Source of the DNA: Pseudomonadales bacterium
GTDB taxonomy: Bacteria > Pseudomonadota > Gammaproteobacteria > Pseudomonadales > Azotimanducaceae
DNA length: 64,000 bases
Direction: 5' to 3'
NCBI GenBank assembly: GCA_019634925.1
Contig: JAHCAL010000008.1
Location: 23,620 to 87,619, forward strand
Made by a program: the position numbers and the translations under genes. Shown here in pieces: positions 28,648 through 37,285 of the stretch. The notes under the pieces were generated by a model. That model did no database searches and was not told the origin of the DNA. It was given only the letters and a program-made list of their open reading frames with translations. Every line of letters starts with the position of its first letter. Positions within the stretch are counted from its first letter, which is position 1.

Positions 28648-28774
28648 GCTGGGACCTATTGCTATGCAGGGCGCGGTTGCCTAGGTTAGGCCCCTTTTGC
28701 CGGGTATGAAAAGCGGCCGGGCAGGTGCCTGGCCGCGCCCGGGCGATGCCCTGCCAGGAAGAGGGAGCCAGCGC

Positions 28775-29782
28775 ATGACAGAGGCCAGGGTCGCCATTCT
28801 CGTGAACCCCATGTCCGGCCGCGACGTGCGCCGCCTGGCGGCGCGTGCGACCAACATGACCCACGAGGCCAAGCGCGACATCGTGGCGCGGGTGGCGGCC
28901 GGCGCGGATGCGTGCGGCGCGACCGACATCTTCGTGGCGCGCGAGCCGTTCCGGATCGCCGCCGCGGCACTCGAGTACATGGGGCTCGGTGCGCGCACCC
29001 ACGTGCTGACGCCTCCCATCCGCAACACGGCCGAGGACACCGAGACCGCGGTGAACGCCTTTCTGGAGGCGGGCTGCGACACCATCGTCTCGCTCGGCGG
29101 CGACGGCACCAATCGGGCGATCGTGCGCGCGCTGGGCGCGCGGGCCGAACGGGTGCGGCTGATCCCGCTCTCCACCGGCACCAACAACGTCTTTCCCGTG
29201 CTCGCCGAGCCGACCATCGCCGGCATGGTGGCCGGTCTGCAGGCCCGCGGGCTTCTGACCGGTACCGGTCTGGAGGCGCGCTGCAAGGTGCTGCATGTCT
29301 CCGGCGTCGGGCGCTACGGTCTGCCGGTGCACGATCTCGGGCTGATCGATGCCGTGCTGCTGCGCCGCGATCACGTCGGCAACCTGCTGCCGTTCGATGC
29401 CGACCGCATCGACCGGCTGCTGCTCACCCGCGCCGAGCCGGCGTCGATCGGCATGTCCCCGATCGGCGGGCTCATCGAGCCGGTCGATGCCGCGGACGAT
29501 GCCGGGCTGCTGGTCGAGATGGGCCCGGGGACCCGCCTGCGCGCACCGCTGTCGCCGGGTCTGTTCCGCGAGGTATCGGTCAGCCGGGTCACCCGCGTCC
29601 CACTCGGTCAACCGGTCGAGTTCGCCGGCGAAGGCGTACTCGCGTTCGACGGAGACCGCGACCACAAGATCCCTGTGGGGGCAACGCTTGCCGTCGCCAT
29701 CCGTCGCGATGGACCCTGGATCGTCGACATCGCCGCCGCCATGCGCTGGGCCGTGGAGCAGCGGCTGCTCTTGAATCCTTAG
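28775..29782 (+). CDS. ATP-NAD kinase family protein (COG3199/AcoX-like)
   Basis: A 335-residue protein with the NAD-kinase/diacylglycerol-kinase motif LGGDGTNRAIVRAL and IPLSTGTNNVFP. The N-terminus reads VAILVNPMSGRDVRRLAARA. The C-terminal half contains EFAGEGVLAFDGDRDHKI. This is the arrangement of the AcoX-like group whose substrate is not firmly known. The ATG at 28775 has AGGAAGAGGGAG upstream; an earlier ATG lacks it. No acetoin genes are nearby. Confidence 0.82.
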   Translation: MTEARVAILVNPMSGRDVRRLAARATNMTHEAKRDIVARVAAGADACGATDIFVAREPFRIAAAALEYMGLGARTHVLTPPIRNTAEDTETAVNAFLEAGCDTIVSLGGDGTNRAIVRALGARAERVRLIPLSTGTNNVFPVLAEPTIAGMVAGLQARGLLTGTGLEARCKVLHVSGVGRYGLPVHDLGLIDAVLLRRDHVGNLLPFDADRIDRLLLTRAEPASIGMSPIGGLIEPVDAADDAGLLVEMGPGTRLRAPLSPGLFREVSVSRVTRVPLGQPVEFAGEGVLAFDGDRDHKIPVGATLAVAIRRDGPWIVDIAAAMRWAVEQRLLLNP

Positions 29783-29834
29783 TCCGCTCGGGGCCGCCCA
29801 CCCCGATCTCCGCACGGATGTGGCATCAAGCCAT

Positions 29835-29863
29835 TTGACGCTGGCGCGTGTCGCGCGCATCAT
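29835..29863 (+). promoter_or_regulatory. Candidate promoter of the TonB-dependent receptor
   Basis: TTGACG (29835-29840), 17-base spacer, CATCAT (29858-29863), about 107 bases before the ATG. Five of six and four of six matches to sigma70 consensus. Confidence 0.4.
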
Positions 29864-29969
29864 TAACTTGCTTAGGATCCGGTGCCGCACCCGGCACATT
29901 CGCAGGCCCTGCGGGTCCGCGCGAATCCTTCTATGCGTTGGGACGTTGGGTTTTTGGGGAGAGGGCGAA

Positions 29970-32327
29970 ATGAGAGCGGACGCATCCGGGATGCTGCGGC
30001 ACTTCGTTGCCGGCGTGGTGGTCACCGTATTCGCAGGCGCGGCCGATCCGGCCGGTGCGGCGGGGCCGATCGAGGAGATCGTGGTCACCGCGACCAAGCG
30101 GGAACAGAGCCTGCAGGACGTGCCGATCTCGATCGGCGTCGTGACCGGCGAGACCATCGAGAAATTCCGTGTCGAGGACATCCGCGATCTGACCAACTAC
30201 ATGCCGAACTTCAGCGCGCAGCACACGTTCGGCAACTGGGTGGTCCGGATCCGCGGGATCGGCAGCGGCCCGACCAACCTGGCATTCGACTCCTCCGTCA
30301 GTGTCTTCAGCGACGGCATCTACTGCGGCCGTTCGCGCTGCCTGGAAACGGCATTCATGGACCTGCAGCGGGCCGAGGTGGCCCGGGGTCCGCAGGGCGC
30401 CCTGTTCGGCAAGAGCACCGTCGCCGGCGCGCTGTCGGTGCACAGTGCGCGGCCGACCGAGACGTTCGAGAGCTACGTGCGCGGCGGCTACGAGTTCGAG
30501 AACGCGGGCCACTTCGGAACCGCGATGGTCTCGGGACCGATCACGGACACGGTGCGCGGCCGCCTGGTCGGGATCGCCGAGAAACGCGGCGGATTCGTCA
30601 AGAACACCTTCACCGGCGACGACGAGCCGGAGACCAACCGCTGGGCGGCCCGTGGATCGCTCGAGTGGGACGTGACCGACACGCTGTCGGCTTTCTTCAA
30701 GGCCGAGTACTTCGATACCCGGGTCGATGGCAACTCCAACCAGCTGGTTCGGCAGGGCGGTGTGTTCGCCGGTCTTACCCAGGATCCGAACGCGGAGTTC
30801 GTGCGCAACACGCGCCGTCACGTGAGTACGGGCAACAGCGACGAGGACTTCGACGATTCCAAGTCGAAGAGTTTCACCCTGCAGCTCGACCAGGCGCTCG
30901 GCGAGCACAGCCTGAGCCTCATCGCCGGGCACTGGGATCTCGAGTACGAGAACTGGCTGGACGTCGACGGCGTGCCGGAGAACTTCCTGACCAGCGGACT
31001 CGGCGAGGAGTTCGACCAGCAGTCCCTTGAGCTGCGCCTGCTGTCGCCGACGGGAAACTCCTTCGAGTACATCGTCGGGGCGCTCTACTACACGAGCTAC
31101 ACCAAGACCCGTCAATATTCACCGTTCGGCTTCTTCCCGCCGATCGTGGCGCCGGTGCCGGTCGGCTCGGATCGCAATTTCCACCGCAATACCGATACCT
31201 ACTCGGTGTACGGCCAGGCGACCTGGAACGTCAGCGACACGTTCCGCGTGATTGCCGATCTGCGCTATACCGAGGAAGAGCAGGACGGGTATGGCTTTTC
31301 CTTCCCGATCACCTTCCCGGACGGCCGCAATCCGGTCTACACACCCGGTGCGTTCAACCAGCCGCGCGAGTACCGGTTCTTCCAGACCCGCGAGGACGAG
31401 AGCCTCGACCCGTCCCTGCGCGTACAGTACGACGCGTCGGACAACGTGATGCTGTACGCCGCCTATGCCACGGGATCCAAGCCCGGCGGCCTCAAGGCCA
31501 ACGACGCCACCCTCGGCAACCAGCTGTTCGCGAAGAACAGCGACCCGGCATTCCTCGAGCGCTACATCGGCCAGCCGTCGGTGACCGCCCCGGAACTCGC
31601 CGCGGGGATCAACCTGAAGCAGGGCAACGGCATCTTCGACTTCGAGGACGAGTCGGCCGAGAACTACGAAGTCGGCGCCAAGGTGGTGCTCGCGGACGGC
31701 CGCGCGGTCATGAACCTCGCGATCTTCCACATGGAGTTCGACAACCTGCAGACCGGCACCTACGACGGCACCCAGTTCATCATCAAGAATGCCGGTTCGG
31801 CGCGCATCAACGGCATCGAGTTGGAAGGTACCTGGCAGGCCACCGACACGCTGAGCCTGTCGGGCGGCCTCGGCTACCTCGATCACGAGTACAAGGACTT
31901 CGCGGGCGCGCAGTGCATCGTCATCGACGTCAACGGGACCTTCGCGAATCCAGCCTGCGTGGACGGACAGCAGAACCTGGCCGGTGAACCGCTGGAGCGC
32001 ACGCCCGACTGGGAACTGACCCTGACGGCGGACTGGGAGCGCGAGCTGGCGCCTGGCATCGTCGGCCGCGCGACGCTCGGCATGTACTACAACGACGGCT
32101 ACGACGTGCGCGAGGACTACCACCCGCTCGGTCGGCAGAAGGCGTTCACCAAGTGGGACGCGCGGATTGGTGTGGCGAACTCGGACGATACCTGGGAGAT
32201 CGCGCTGCTCGGTCGCAACCTGACCGACGAGCACATCATCCAGCATGCCTACGAGATCGCGGGCGGCGACTTCCAGTCGTTCTCCGACGGACGCACGGCG
32301 ATGCTGCAGGGGACCTATCGCTTCTGA
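29970..32327 (+). CDS. TonB-dependent outer membrane receptor
   Basis: A 785-residue receptor. A signal sequence (FVAGVVVTVFAGAADPAGAA) is followed by a TonB box-like IEEIVVTATKREQSLQDVPI, a plug domain (TNYMPNFSAQHTFGNWVVRI) and a beta barrel ending in an aromatic residue (QGTYRF). This is the iron-complex/sterol-type receptor group common in steroid-degrading proteobacteria. The start at 29970 has GGGGAGAGGG just upstream. Substrate cannot be told from sequence. The barrel gene is followed by a hairpin terminator. Confidence 0.92.
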   Translation: MRADASGMLRHFVAGVVVTVFAGAADPAGAAGPIEEIVVTATKREQSLQDVPISIGVVTGETIEKFRVEDIRDLTNYMPNFSAQHTFGNWVVRIRGIGSGPTNLAFDSSVSVFSDGIYCGRSRCLETAFMDLQRAEVARGPQGALFGKSTVAGALSVHSARPTETFESYVRGGYEFENAGHFGTAMVSGPITDTVRGRLVGIAEKRGGFVKNTFTGDDEPETNRWAARGSLEWDVTDTLSAFFKAEYFDTRVDGNSNQLVRQGGVFAGLTQDPNAEFVRNTRRHVSTGNSDEDFDDSKSKSFTLQLDQALGEHSLSLIAGHWDLEYENWLDVDGVPENFLTSGLGEEFDQQSLELRLLSPTGNSFEYIVGALYYTSYTKTRQYSPFGFFPPIVAPVPVGSDRNFHRNTDTYSVYGQATWNVSDTFRVIADLRYTEEEQDGYGFSFPITFPDGRNPVYTPGAFNQPREYRFFQTREDESLDPSLRVQYDASDNVMLYAAYATGSKPGGLKANDATLGNQLFAKNSDPAFLERYIGQPSVTAPELAAGINLKQGNGIFDFEDESAENYEVGAKVVLADGRAVMNLAIFHMEFDNLQTGTYDGTQFIIKNAGSARINGIELEGTWQATDTLSLSGGLGYLDHEYKDFAGAQCIVIDVNGTFANPACVDGQQNLAGEPLERTPDWELTLTADWERELAPGIVGRATLGMYYNDGYDVREDYHPLGRQKAFTKWDARIGVANSDDTWEIALLGRNLTDEHIIQHAYEIAGGDFQSFSDGRTAMLQGTYRF

Positions 32328-32343
32328 GTCCTGCTGGCGCACC

Positions 32344-32384
32344 CAGCGGGCGCGGTCCGTAAGGCCGCTGCCCGCTGCAGGTTT
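32344..32384 (+). terminator. Hairpin terminator between convergent genes
   Basis: CAGCGGGC (32344-32351) pairs with GCCCGCTG (32370-32377), enclosing a smaller GC stem, and is followed by CAGGTTTT. It lies between the receptor gene and the convergent glycine-zipper gene and can serve the plus strand. Confidence 0.6.
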
Positions 32385-32948
32385 TCATCGGAACGACCAT
32401 GCCCCAGGCTGGGCCGAGCAGCCGGTTACCCGCGTCGGCCGTGAGCGGGTACCGTCACGCGCCGAGAGTTCGAATTCCCGGCAGCCGTCGGCGAGGTCCT
32501 GCACCGGTTTCACCGCATAGCTGACGCCGGTATCAGGATTGGTCCAGCGCACGGTCTGCCCGGTCCGGGCGAGTTCGAGCGACTGGGCGATGCAGGCGCG
32601 GTCGCGGTCGTCGATCCGGTTGCCGACCTCGGCGCCGATCACGCCGCCGATCACCGCGCCCAGGATCGTGGCGATGACGCGATTCTCCGGGCTCGACACC
32701 CTTCCGCCGATCACACCGCCAGCAACCGCACCCACCGCGGCGAGCACCTCGTCGGTGTTGCAGCGGCCGCCGAGGATGCCGTAGTCGCGTGGCCATTGAC
32801 GACCGGTGTAGCCGACGTAGAAGGGATCGCCCTTGGCGCGATAGCCGTGCGCCGGCGCCCAGGGCGGTGGTTTGCCGAGGGCTTCGAGGGCCGGCAGCAG
32901 CATCAGCACGGCGCCGCAGGCGAACGATGTTATGCGGGTCAGAGTCAT
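32385..32948 (-). CDS. Glycine-zipper (17 kDa surface antigen-like) exported protein
   Basis: A 187-residue protein. A signal sequence (FACGAVLMLLPALEALG) is followed by a Gly-zipper membrane segment (GAVAGGVIGGRV and ILGAVIGGVIGAEVGNRI), typical of the 17 kDa rickettsial surface antigen family. The C-terminal part (QTVRWTNPDTGVSYAVKPVQ and CREFELSARDG) matches the small C-terminal domain of this family. No lipobox cysteine is seen at the expected place. Function: outer membrane integrity, by family only. Confidence 0.8.
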   Translation of the reverse strand: MTLTRITSFACGAVLMLLPALEALGKPPPWAPAHGYRAKGDPFYVGYTGRQWPRDYGILGGRCNTDEVLAAVGAVAGGVIGGRVSSPENRVIATILGAVIGGVIGAEVGNRIDDRDRACIAQSLELARTGQTVRWTNPDTGVSYAVKPVQDLADGCREFELSARDGTRSRPTRVTGCSAQPGAWSFR

Positions 32949-33067
32949 GGCTCATCCTCCAGTTCGAAATTGGACACCTGGCGGGCCATCAGCCGCGCCA
33001 TCAGCCAAGGGAAACCAGCATGGTCGCCGACGCCGCGTTCGGAACGGGCACCGGTCACCACGATGCG

Positions 33068-33970
33068 CTACCGACCCGGCCAGCCACCCTGCTGCTGCGG
33101 GTTCTGCGGTTGCTGTGGGTATTGCGGCTGTTGAGGGTACTGGGGCTGCTGTTGAGGGTACTGGGGCTGCTGTTGTGGGTACTGCGGCTGCTGAGGGTAC
33201 TGCGGTTGCTGGGGATACTGCGGTTGCTGGGGATACTGAGGCTGCTGCGGATATTGCTGGTTCGGCCCTTGGGGGCCTTGCGGCTGCGGGCCGCCGCCGA
33301 ACTGCTGCGTCGACTGTGTCGGCAGGCCCGCCATCTGCCAGGCCTCGATGCCGCCGCGGTACCACAGCACGTTCGTGTGCCCGAGATTGATGGCCCGCAG
33401 GGCAGCGTTGTAGCTCATCCAGCACTGGGTCGAGAGGCAGTAGAACACCAGCGGCATGTCCTTGCGCCCACCGGTCGCCTGGTTGAGCATCTGGCCGAAC
33501 TGCTGCGAGAGCTGATCGTCGAACGAGCCCGGCTGCGCCAGGGCCACGGCGGGAATGGCGCCGGGCAGGGCCTCCGGTCCGCCGAGCACGTCGAACAGCA
33601 GGTGGGGCGTCTGCTGGCCCTGGATCAGACCGACCAGACCCTTGGTGGTGATGACCTGTCCGCCCGGTATGCTCGCCGGAGTCGGTCCGTGCGGCTGGCC
33701 GGTGTACAGCTGCGTCGGCGGCTGCACGCCGTAATCCTGGCGCTCCATCTGCATCAGCTGGTCGAGATCGGCCCGCCCGTTGCCGGGGCCAGGCTGCGGC
33801 TGCTGATGCCATGCGCCTCCGTTCGGGTCAGGCTGCGGTTGCGGGTTCCACTGGCCCTGTTGCTGTGGCGGCTGATCGATCGGGCCGGGTCCGCCGAAGG
33901 TGTCCTGCGCCGACACCGGCAAGCAGAGCGCGAGCGACACCGCCGCACCGACCAGGAATGCTCTGTTCAT
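33068..33970 (-). CDS. Exported rhodanese-domain protein with Tyr-Pro-Gln repeat tail
   Basis: A 300-residue protein with a signal sequence (AFLVGAAVSLALCLPVSA), a Gln/Pro-rich linker, a rhodanese-like domain at about residues 80-202 and a repeated tail of YPQQPQ and YPQQQPQ units over about residues 224-281. The active-site loop reads FYCLSTQCWMSYNAALRA, with a catalytic-position Cys at about 163 and a second Cys-Trp five residues later, as in the CxxCW-type rhodanese group. The ATG at 33970 overlaps the previous stop and has GGAGG upstream. It is the last gene of a three-gene exported operon. Confidence 0.8.
   Translation of the reverse strand: MNRAFLVGAAVSLALCLPVSAQDTFGGPGPIDQPPQQQGQWNPQPQPDPNGGAWHQQPQPGPGNGRADLDQLMQMERQDYGVQPPTQLYTGQPHGPTPASIPGGQVITTKGLVGLIQGQQTPHLLFDVLGGPEALPGAIPAVALAQPGSFDDQLSQQFGQMLNQATGGRKDMPLVFYCLSTQCWMSYNAALRAINLGHTNVLWYRGGIEAWQMAGLPTQSTQQFGGGPQPQGPQGPNQQYPQQPQYPQQPQYPQQPQYPQQPQYPQQQPQYPQQQPQYPQQPQYPQQPQNPQQQGGWPGR
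33085..33256 (-). repeat. Tandem repeats encoding YPQ(Q)PQ units
   Basis: Units of 18 and 21 bases with slightly different codons, coding for the repeated tail of the rhodanese protein. Expected to be length-variable. Confidence 0.7.
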
Positions 33971-34572
33971 TGCAAAACCTCCAGCTTCTTCCCTTCCAGA
34001 TTGAGATCCCGCCACGGATCGAATGCCGCGTCGTTGGTGAGCACGTAGGTACCGTCGTTGAGCCGCCAGGCATGGCTGTAGTGGGCGCTCAGCTCGGTCT
34101 GACCGCCGGGACCCGACGCGTCCCGGTAGGTCTCCACACCTTTCATCAGTTCGCCGAACTCGCGCACGCGCCGGTCGGCGCTCTCCTGTTGGGCGTTCCA
34201 GGTCTCCTGCCGGAGCCGGGCGATGTAGTCGTTGGTCTCCGCAATCATCTGCGTGTAGCCGGAGATGGTCTGGTTGAACTCGACCACCGCCGCCATCGAA
34301 CCGCGCATGTCGCGCTCGTTGCGGCTGAACGCGAACAGGATCTCGCCGCCCTCCGCCCTCCAGCCGTGCGGTACGAAGATCGTTGCCGCCGCCATGGGCT
34401 GCGCGAACCCAGTCGCGTCCAGGATGATCTGCGGCATCAGGCGCACGACATTGCCGCGCGGCCCGTGTGCCGGCTGTTCGCGTGACGACCCATGCGCGGC
34501 TTGTGCGCTGGCGAAGGGCGCGCCACCGGCTGCGAACACGAGCAGGGCCGCCCCAATCGCGGTGCGGATCAT
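33967..34572 (-). CDS. Exported protein of unknown family (paralogue of the upstream gene's C-terminal half)
   Basis: A 201-residue protein with a signal sequence (AIGAALLVFAAGGAPFASA). I do not recognise the family. It shares with the upstream gene the patterns GGE-I/V-LFAF-x2-N-x3-MRG, GVETY-x-D-x3-G, and YxHAWR-x-N-x4-Y-x-LTND near the end, so the two are paralogues. It has ATGA overlaps with both neighbours, so the three genes form one translationally coupled unit. A lipid- or protein-binding periplasmic role is possible but unproven. Confidence 0.7.
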   Translation of the reverse strand: MIRTAIGAALLVFAAGGAPFASAQAAHGSSREQPAHGPRGNVVRLMPQIILDATGFAQPMAAATIFVPHGWRAEGGEILFAFSRNERDMRGSMAAVVEFNQTISGYTQMIAETNDYIARLRQETWNAQQESADRRVREFGELMKGVETYRDASGPGGQTELSAHYSHAWRLNDGTYVLTNDAAFDPWRDLNLEGKKLEVLQ

Positions 34573-35771
34573 TGGACGGCGCGCATCTGCGTCGCCTCGA
34601 AGCCGTACTGCGCGGGATTGAAGTTCGGGTCGTTGGTCAGGATGTAGGCGTCGTTGTTGTTGATGCGCCAGGCGTGATCGTAGGTCGCGTCCAGTTGCAC
34701 GTTGCCGCCGGCGACGGGGTCCGCGTAGGTCTCGACGCCACGTATCGCCTCGATGCTTTCGCGCTGCATGCGGTCGCCGGCCAGGTCTCCAGGAAACAGC
34801 TCGCGCGATCCCGTGGCCTCGGGCATGGGCCGCGTCTGCGCAGCGATACTGTCGCGGCTGCTCTGGACACTGGCGCTCGCCATCGCGCGGTAGGTCGCAA
34901 TGTTCTGCCGCGTCGCCTCGGCGCCGCCCGCCACGATCATCGCCGCCCGCTGACGCGTCTGGTCGACGGCCATGCCGCCAAGCCTTGCCTGGAACTCGAA
35001 ATAGGCATCCAGCCAGCGCGGGTCGGGCGTGATCGAGCGCCTGACGGCCTCGACCAGGTTGAAATCGAGCTGGCCCGCGGGCGCTATGGCGCCGAACGTA
35101 CCGAGCGTCTCGCCGGTCAGGATCCGCAGGGGTTCGCCGCCCAGCGGGTTATTCAGCTCGCTGCTGTAGAACTTCGCGCTCGCGCCGATCACGCCGCGCA
35201 TCTCGACGCCGTTCTGGTCGAAGGCGAACAGCACCTCGCCGCCGTCAGCCCAGGCTCTCATGTCAGTGCCGGTCGCTGCGGCCGCCTGACGGACGATCGC
35301 GACTCGCTCCTCGGCGGCCTTCGCATAGTCGGGTCGTGCGCGGTAGTCGAGCACGCGCGCGCCGGGAAACATCTGCGCGGCCCGTTGGCTCAGATAGTCG
35401 CGAACGTTCGCGTGATTGCCCGGCGGACAATCCGTCAGGGATCCTGTATTGCTCCACTGCCAGAGTTCGGTCGGGAAGATGGCAACGCTCGAGCGCCCGT
35501 CGGCCGATGTCGCCGACCAGTTGACACCGAACGGCTCTGCACAAGGCCGCTGATAGACCTGGACCCCGCCACGGCCGCTCCAACCCTGCGGCAGCATCAC
35601 GTACATGGCCGGGCCCTGGCCGATGACGCCTGGATCCGGAATGACCGAGCGCTGCAGAACGATGGCGCCCGGCGGCAGCGCATTGCGCGGAGGGGCCCCC
35701 TGCGCGTGCGCGTCGTTGTTCGAGCAGACCGCCGCCAGCGCGGCCAATGCGACCATCCAGCCGAATTTCAT
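34569..35771 (-). CDS. Exported protein of unknown family, first gene of a three-gene operon
   Basis: A 400-residue protein with a signal sequence (FGWMVALAALAAVCSNNDAHA) and no family I can name. The N-terminal half has MYVMLPQGWSGRGGVQVYQR and SVAIFPTELWQWSN, and the C-terminal half has GGEVLFAFDQNGVEMRG and GVETYADPVAGGNVQLDATY then HAWRINNNDAYILTND. The last half is paralogous to the next gene. The start at 35771 is chosen for the signal peptide; the open frame extends upstream without support. Overlap ATGA with the next gene. Confidence 0.7.
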   Translation of the reverse strand: MKFGWMVALAALAAVCSNNDAHAQGAPPRNALPPGAIVLQRSVIPDPGVIGQGPAMYVMLPQGWSGRGGVQVYQRPCAEPFGVNWSATSADGRSSVAIFPTELWQWSNTGSLTDCPPGNHANVRDYLSQRAAQMFPGARVLDYRARPDYAKAAEERVAIVRQAAAATGTDMRAWADGGEVLFAFDQNGVEMRGVIGASAKFYSSELNNPLGGEPLRILTGETLGTFGAIAPAGQLDFNLVEAVRRSITPDPRWLDAYFEFQARLGGMAVDQTRQRAAMIVAGGAEATRQNIATYRAMASASVQSSRDSIAAQTRPMPEATGSRELFPGDLAGDRMQRESIEAIRGVETYADPVAGGNVQLDATYDHAWRINNNDAYILTNDPNFNPAQYGFEATQMRAVQ

Positions 35772-35896
35772 GAGTGCCCCACGTCCCGTGGCATAAGGAT
35801 GAACCCGTTGCCCGGCGTCACGCAATCGGCGCCCGCCTGCGGGGCAGCGCACGCCAGGGGTATGGCCCTCCCGCCGGGCAGGACGCGCGGCCGAGA

Positions 35897-37084
35897 TCAA
35901 TCCGCCCAGCAGTACGCCATGGGCAACGTGTGATAGCCCTTGAACATCACGCCCTCGCGGGGCGAGGGTTCCTCGGCGAGGCGTACATCCGTGAGTCGCT
36001 CGGCGAGCCGGCGGAACGCGACCTGACCTTCCAGGCGTGCCAGCGCGTGCCCCGCGCAGAGGTGCCGGCCCGCCGCGAAGCTCAGGTTGTCGCGCGCGTT
36101 GGTGCGCGTGAGATCGAGCCGGTCCGGCTCGTCGAAGTGGCGCGGATCCCGGTTGGCCGCGGCGATCGAAAGCATGATCAGGGTGCCTTCCGCGACGCCG
36201 GTGCCGTCGATCTCGAAGTCGCGCGCGGCCTGCCGGAACAGCACGTACAGGGGCGGGTCGTAGCGCAGGAACTCCTCCACCGCGTTCGTCGCCAGGTCAG
36301 GATTGGCGCGCAGCGCCGCGAACGCTTCGGGGTGCCGGACCAGCGCGAGCAGTCCGTTGCCGAGCAGGTGGGTGGTCGTTTCGTGACCGGCGATCAGCAG
36401 CGTGATCGCGGCCCAGACGATCTCGTCCCGGCTGAGCCTGTGATCGCGCTCGTTGCGGATGAGCAGGCTCAGGAGGTCGTCGCCGAGCCGGTGTTCGCGC
36501 TCGCGCACCACGCCGGAGAGGTAATCGAACAGCGCGCGGGCGCCCGCGGACGCGCGCACGAACTCCTCGGGGGATGCGACGATCTCGAGGCCGGCGAGCA
36601 TGTCCGCGGAGCCGATCCGCAGCATGTCCTCTTCCTCGGTGGGGATACCAAGCAGTTCGCAGATCACCGTCACCGGCAGCGGCATGGCGAAGTCGCGGAT
36701 GAAGTCGCCGCTCGACCGCGTGCGCATGTCGTCGATCAGCCGGTCGCAGGTCGTTTCGATGAAGCGGGTCATCGCGTCGGTTCGTTTGCGCGAGAACGCC
36801 GGCATGATCGCCTGCCGGAACCGGGTGTGGTCGGGCGGATTCATGGAGATCATGTTGTTGCGGCCGAAGTCCCGGAACGGGCCTTCGGGCTTGCGGTTCA
36901 CCGACCACTCGGTGGGCCTGCGGACGTCGTGGCTGGTGAGCGCCCACGCGACGTCCTGGTGCCGGCACAGCAGCACGCCGCCGCCGACCAGCGGCGTCAC
37001 CGGCTGCTCGCGCAGCAGGCGGTCGAACAGCGGCAGGGCATCGTAGCGGAAAGCGGGTGCGGTCGGGTCAACGGTAATGGTCAT
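35897..37084 (-). CDS. Cytochrome P450
   Basis: A 395-residue soluble bacterial P450. The haem-binding region reads FAAGRHLCAGHALARLEG with the Cys ligand at about 343. The I-helix has LIAGHETTTHLLGN and the K-helix ExxR lies in VEEFLRYDPPLY. This is the class found with ferredoxins and oxidising steroids, terpenes or fatty acids; no ferredoxin gene is adjacent. GGGGGAGG stands just before the ATG at 37084. Divergent from a TonB receptor. Confidence 0.93.
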   Translation of the reverse strand: MTITVDPTAPAFRYDALPLFDRLLREQPVTPLVGGGVLLCRHQDVAWALTSHDVRRPTEWSVNRKPEGPFRDFGRNNMISMNPPDHTRFRQAIMPAFSRKRTDAMTRFIETTCDRLIDDMRTRSSGDFIRDFAMPLPVTVICELLGIPTEEEDMLRIGSADMLAGLEIVASPEEFVRASAGARALFDYLSGVVREREHRLGDDLLSLLIRNERDHRLSRDEIVWAAITLLIAGHETTTHLLGNGLLALVRHPEAFAALRANPDLATNAVEEFLRYDPPLYVLFRQAARDFEIDGTGVAEGTLIMLSIAAANRDPRHFDEPDRLDLTRTNARDNLSFAAGRHLCAGHALARLEGQVAFRRLAERLTDVRLAEEPSPREGVMFKGYHTLPMAYCWAD

Positions 37085-37207
37085 GGTCGAGCGCCTCCCC
37101 CGCGCCGTCGACAGGCCAGTTGCGTCAAGTGATTTAACGCCAACGCGCAGCGCGAGGCAATCGCGTCCACCGGGTCCGGCCGCGTGGAGGCCGCGGCGCG
37201 CCGGGGG

Positions 37208-37224
37208 TGCGACAACATGTCGCA
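37208..37224 (+). promoter_or_regulatory. Perfect palindrome between divergent P450 and receptor genes
   Basis: TGCGACA (37208-37214), ACA, TGTCGCA (37218-37224): a 17-base palindrome with seven-base arms in a 201-base divergent intergenic region. A dimeric regulator site is likely; the regulator is not in the window. Confidence 0.5.
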
Positions 37225-37285
37225 TTCCGGCGCCTGGGGCGCGCGGCTAGCATGCCCGCCCTGATCGCAGCCGCCGAGAGGAAGC

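Noticed and set aside
28451..30196. 581-codon minus-strand open frame
   Set aside because: Antisense to the NAD-kinase-like gene, with low-complexity composition and no domain.
33085..33256. Possible CRISPR array
   Set aside because: The repeats are adjacent 18-21 base units without spacers and code for YPQ repeats in frame.
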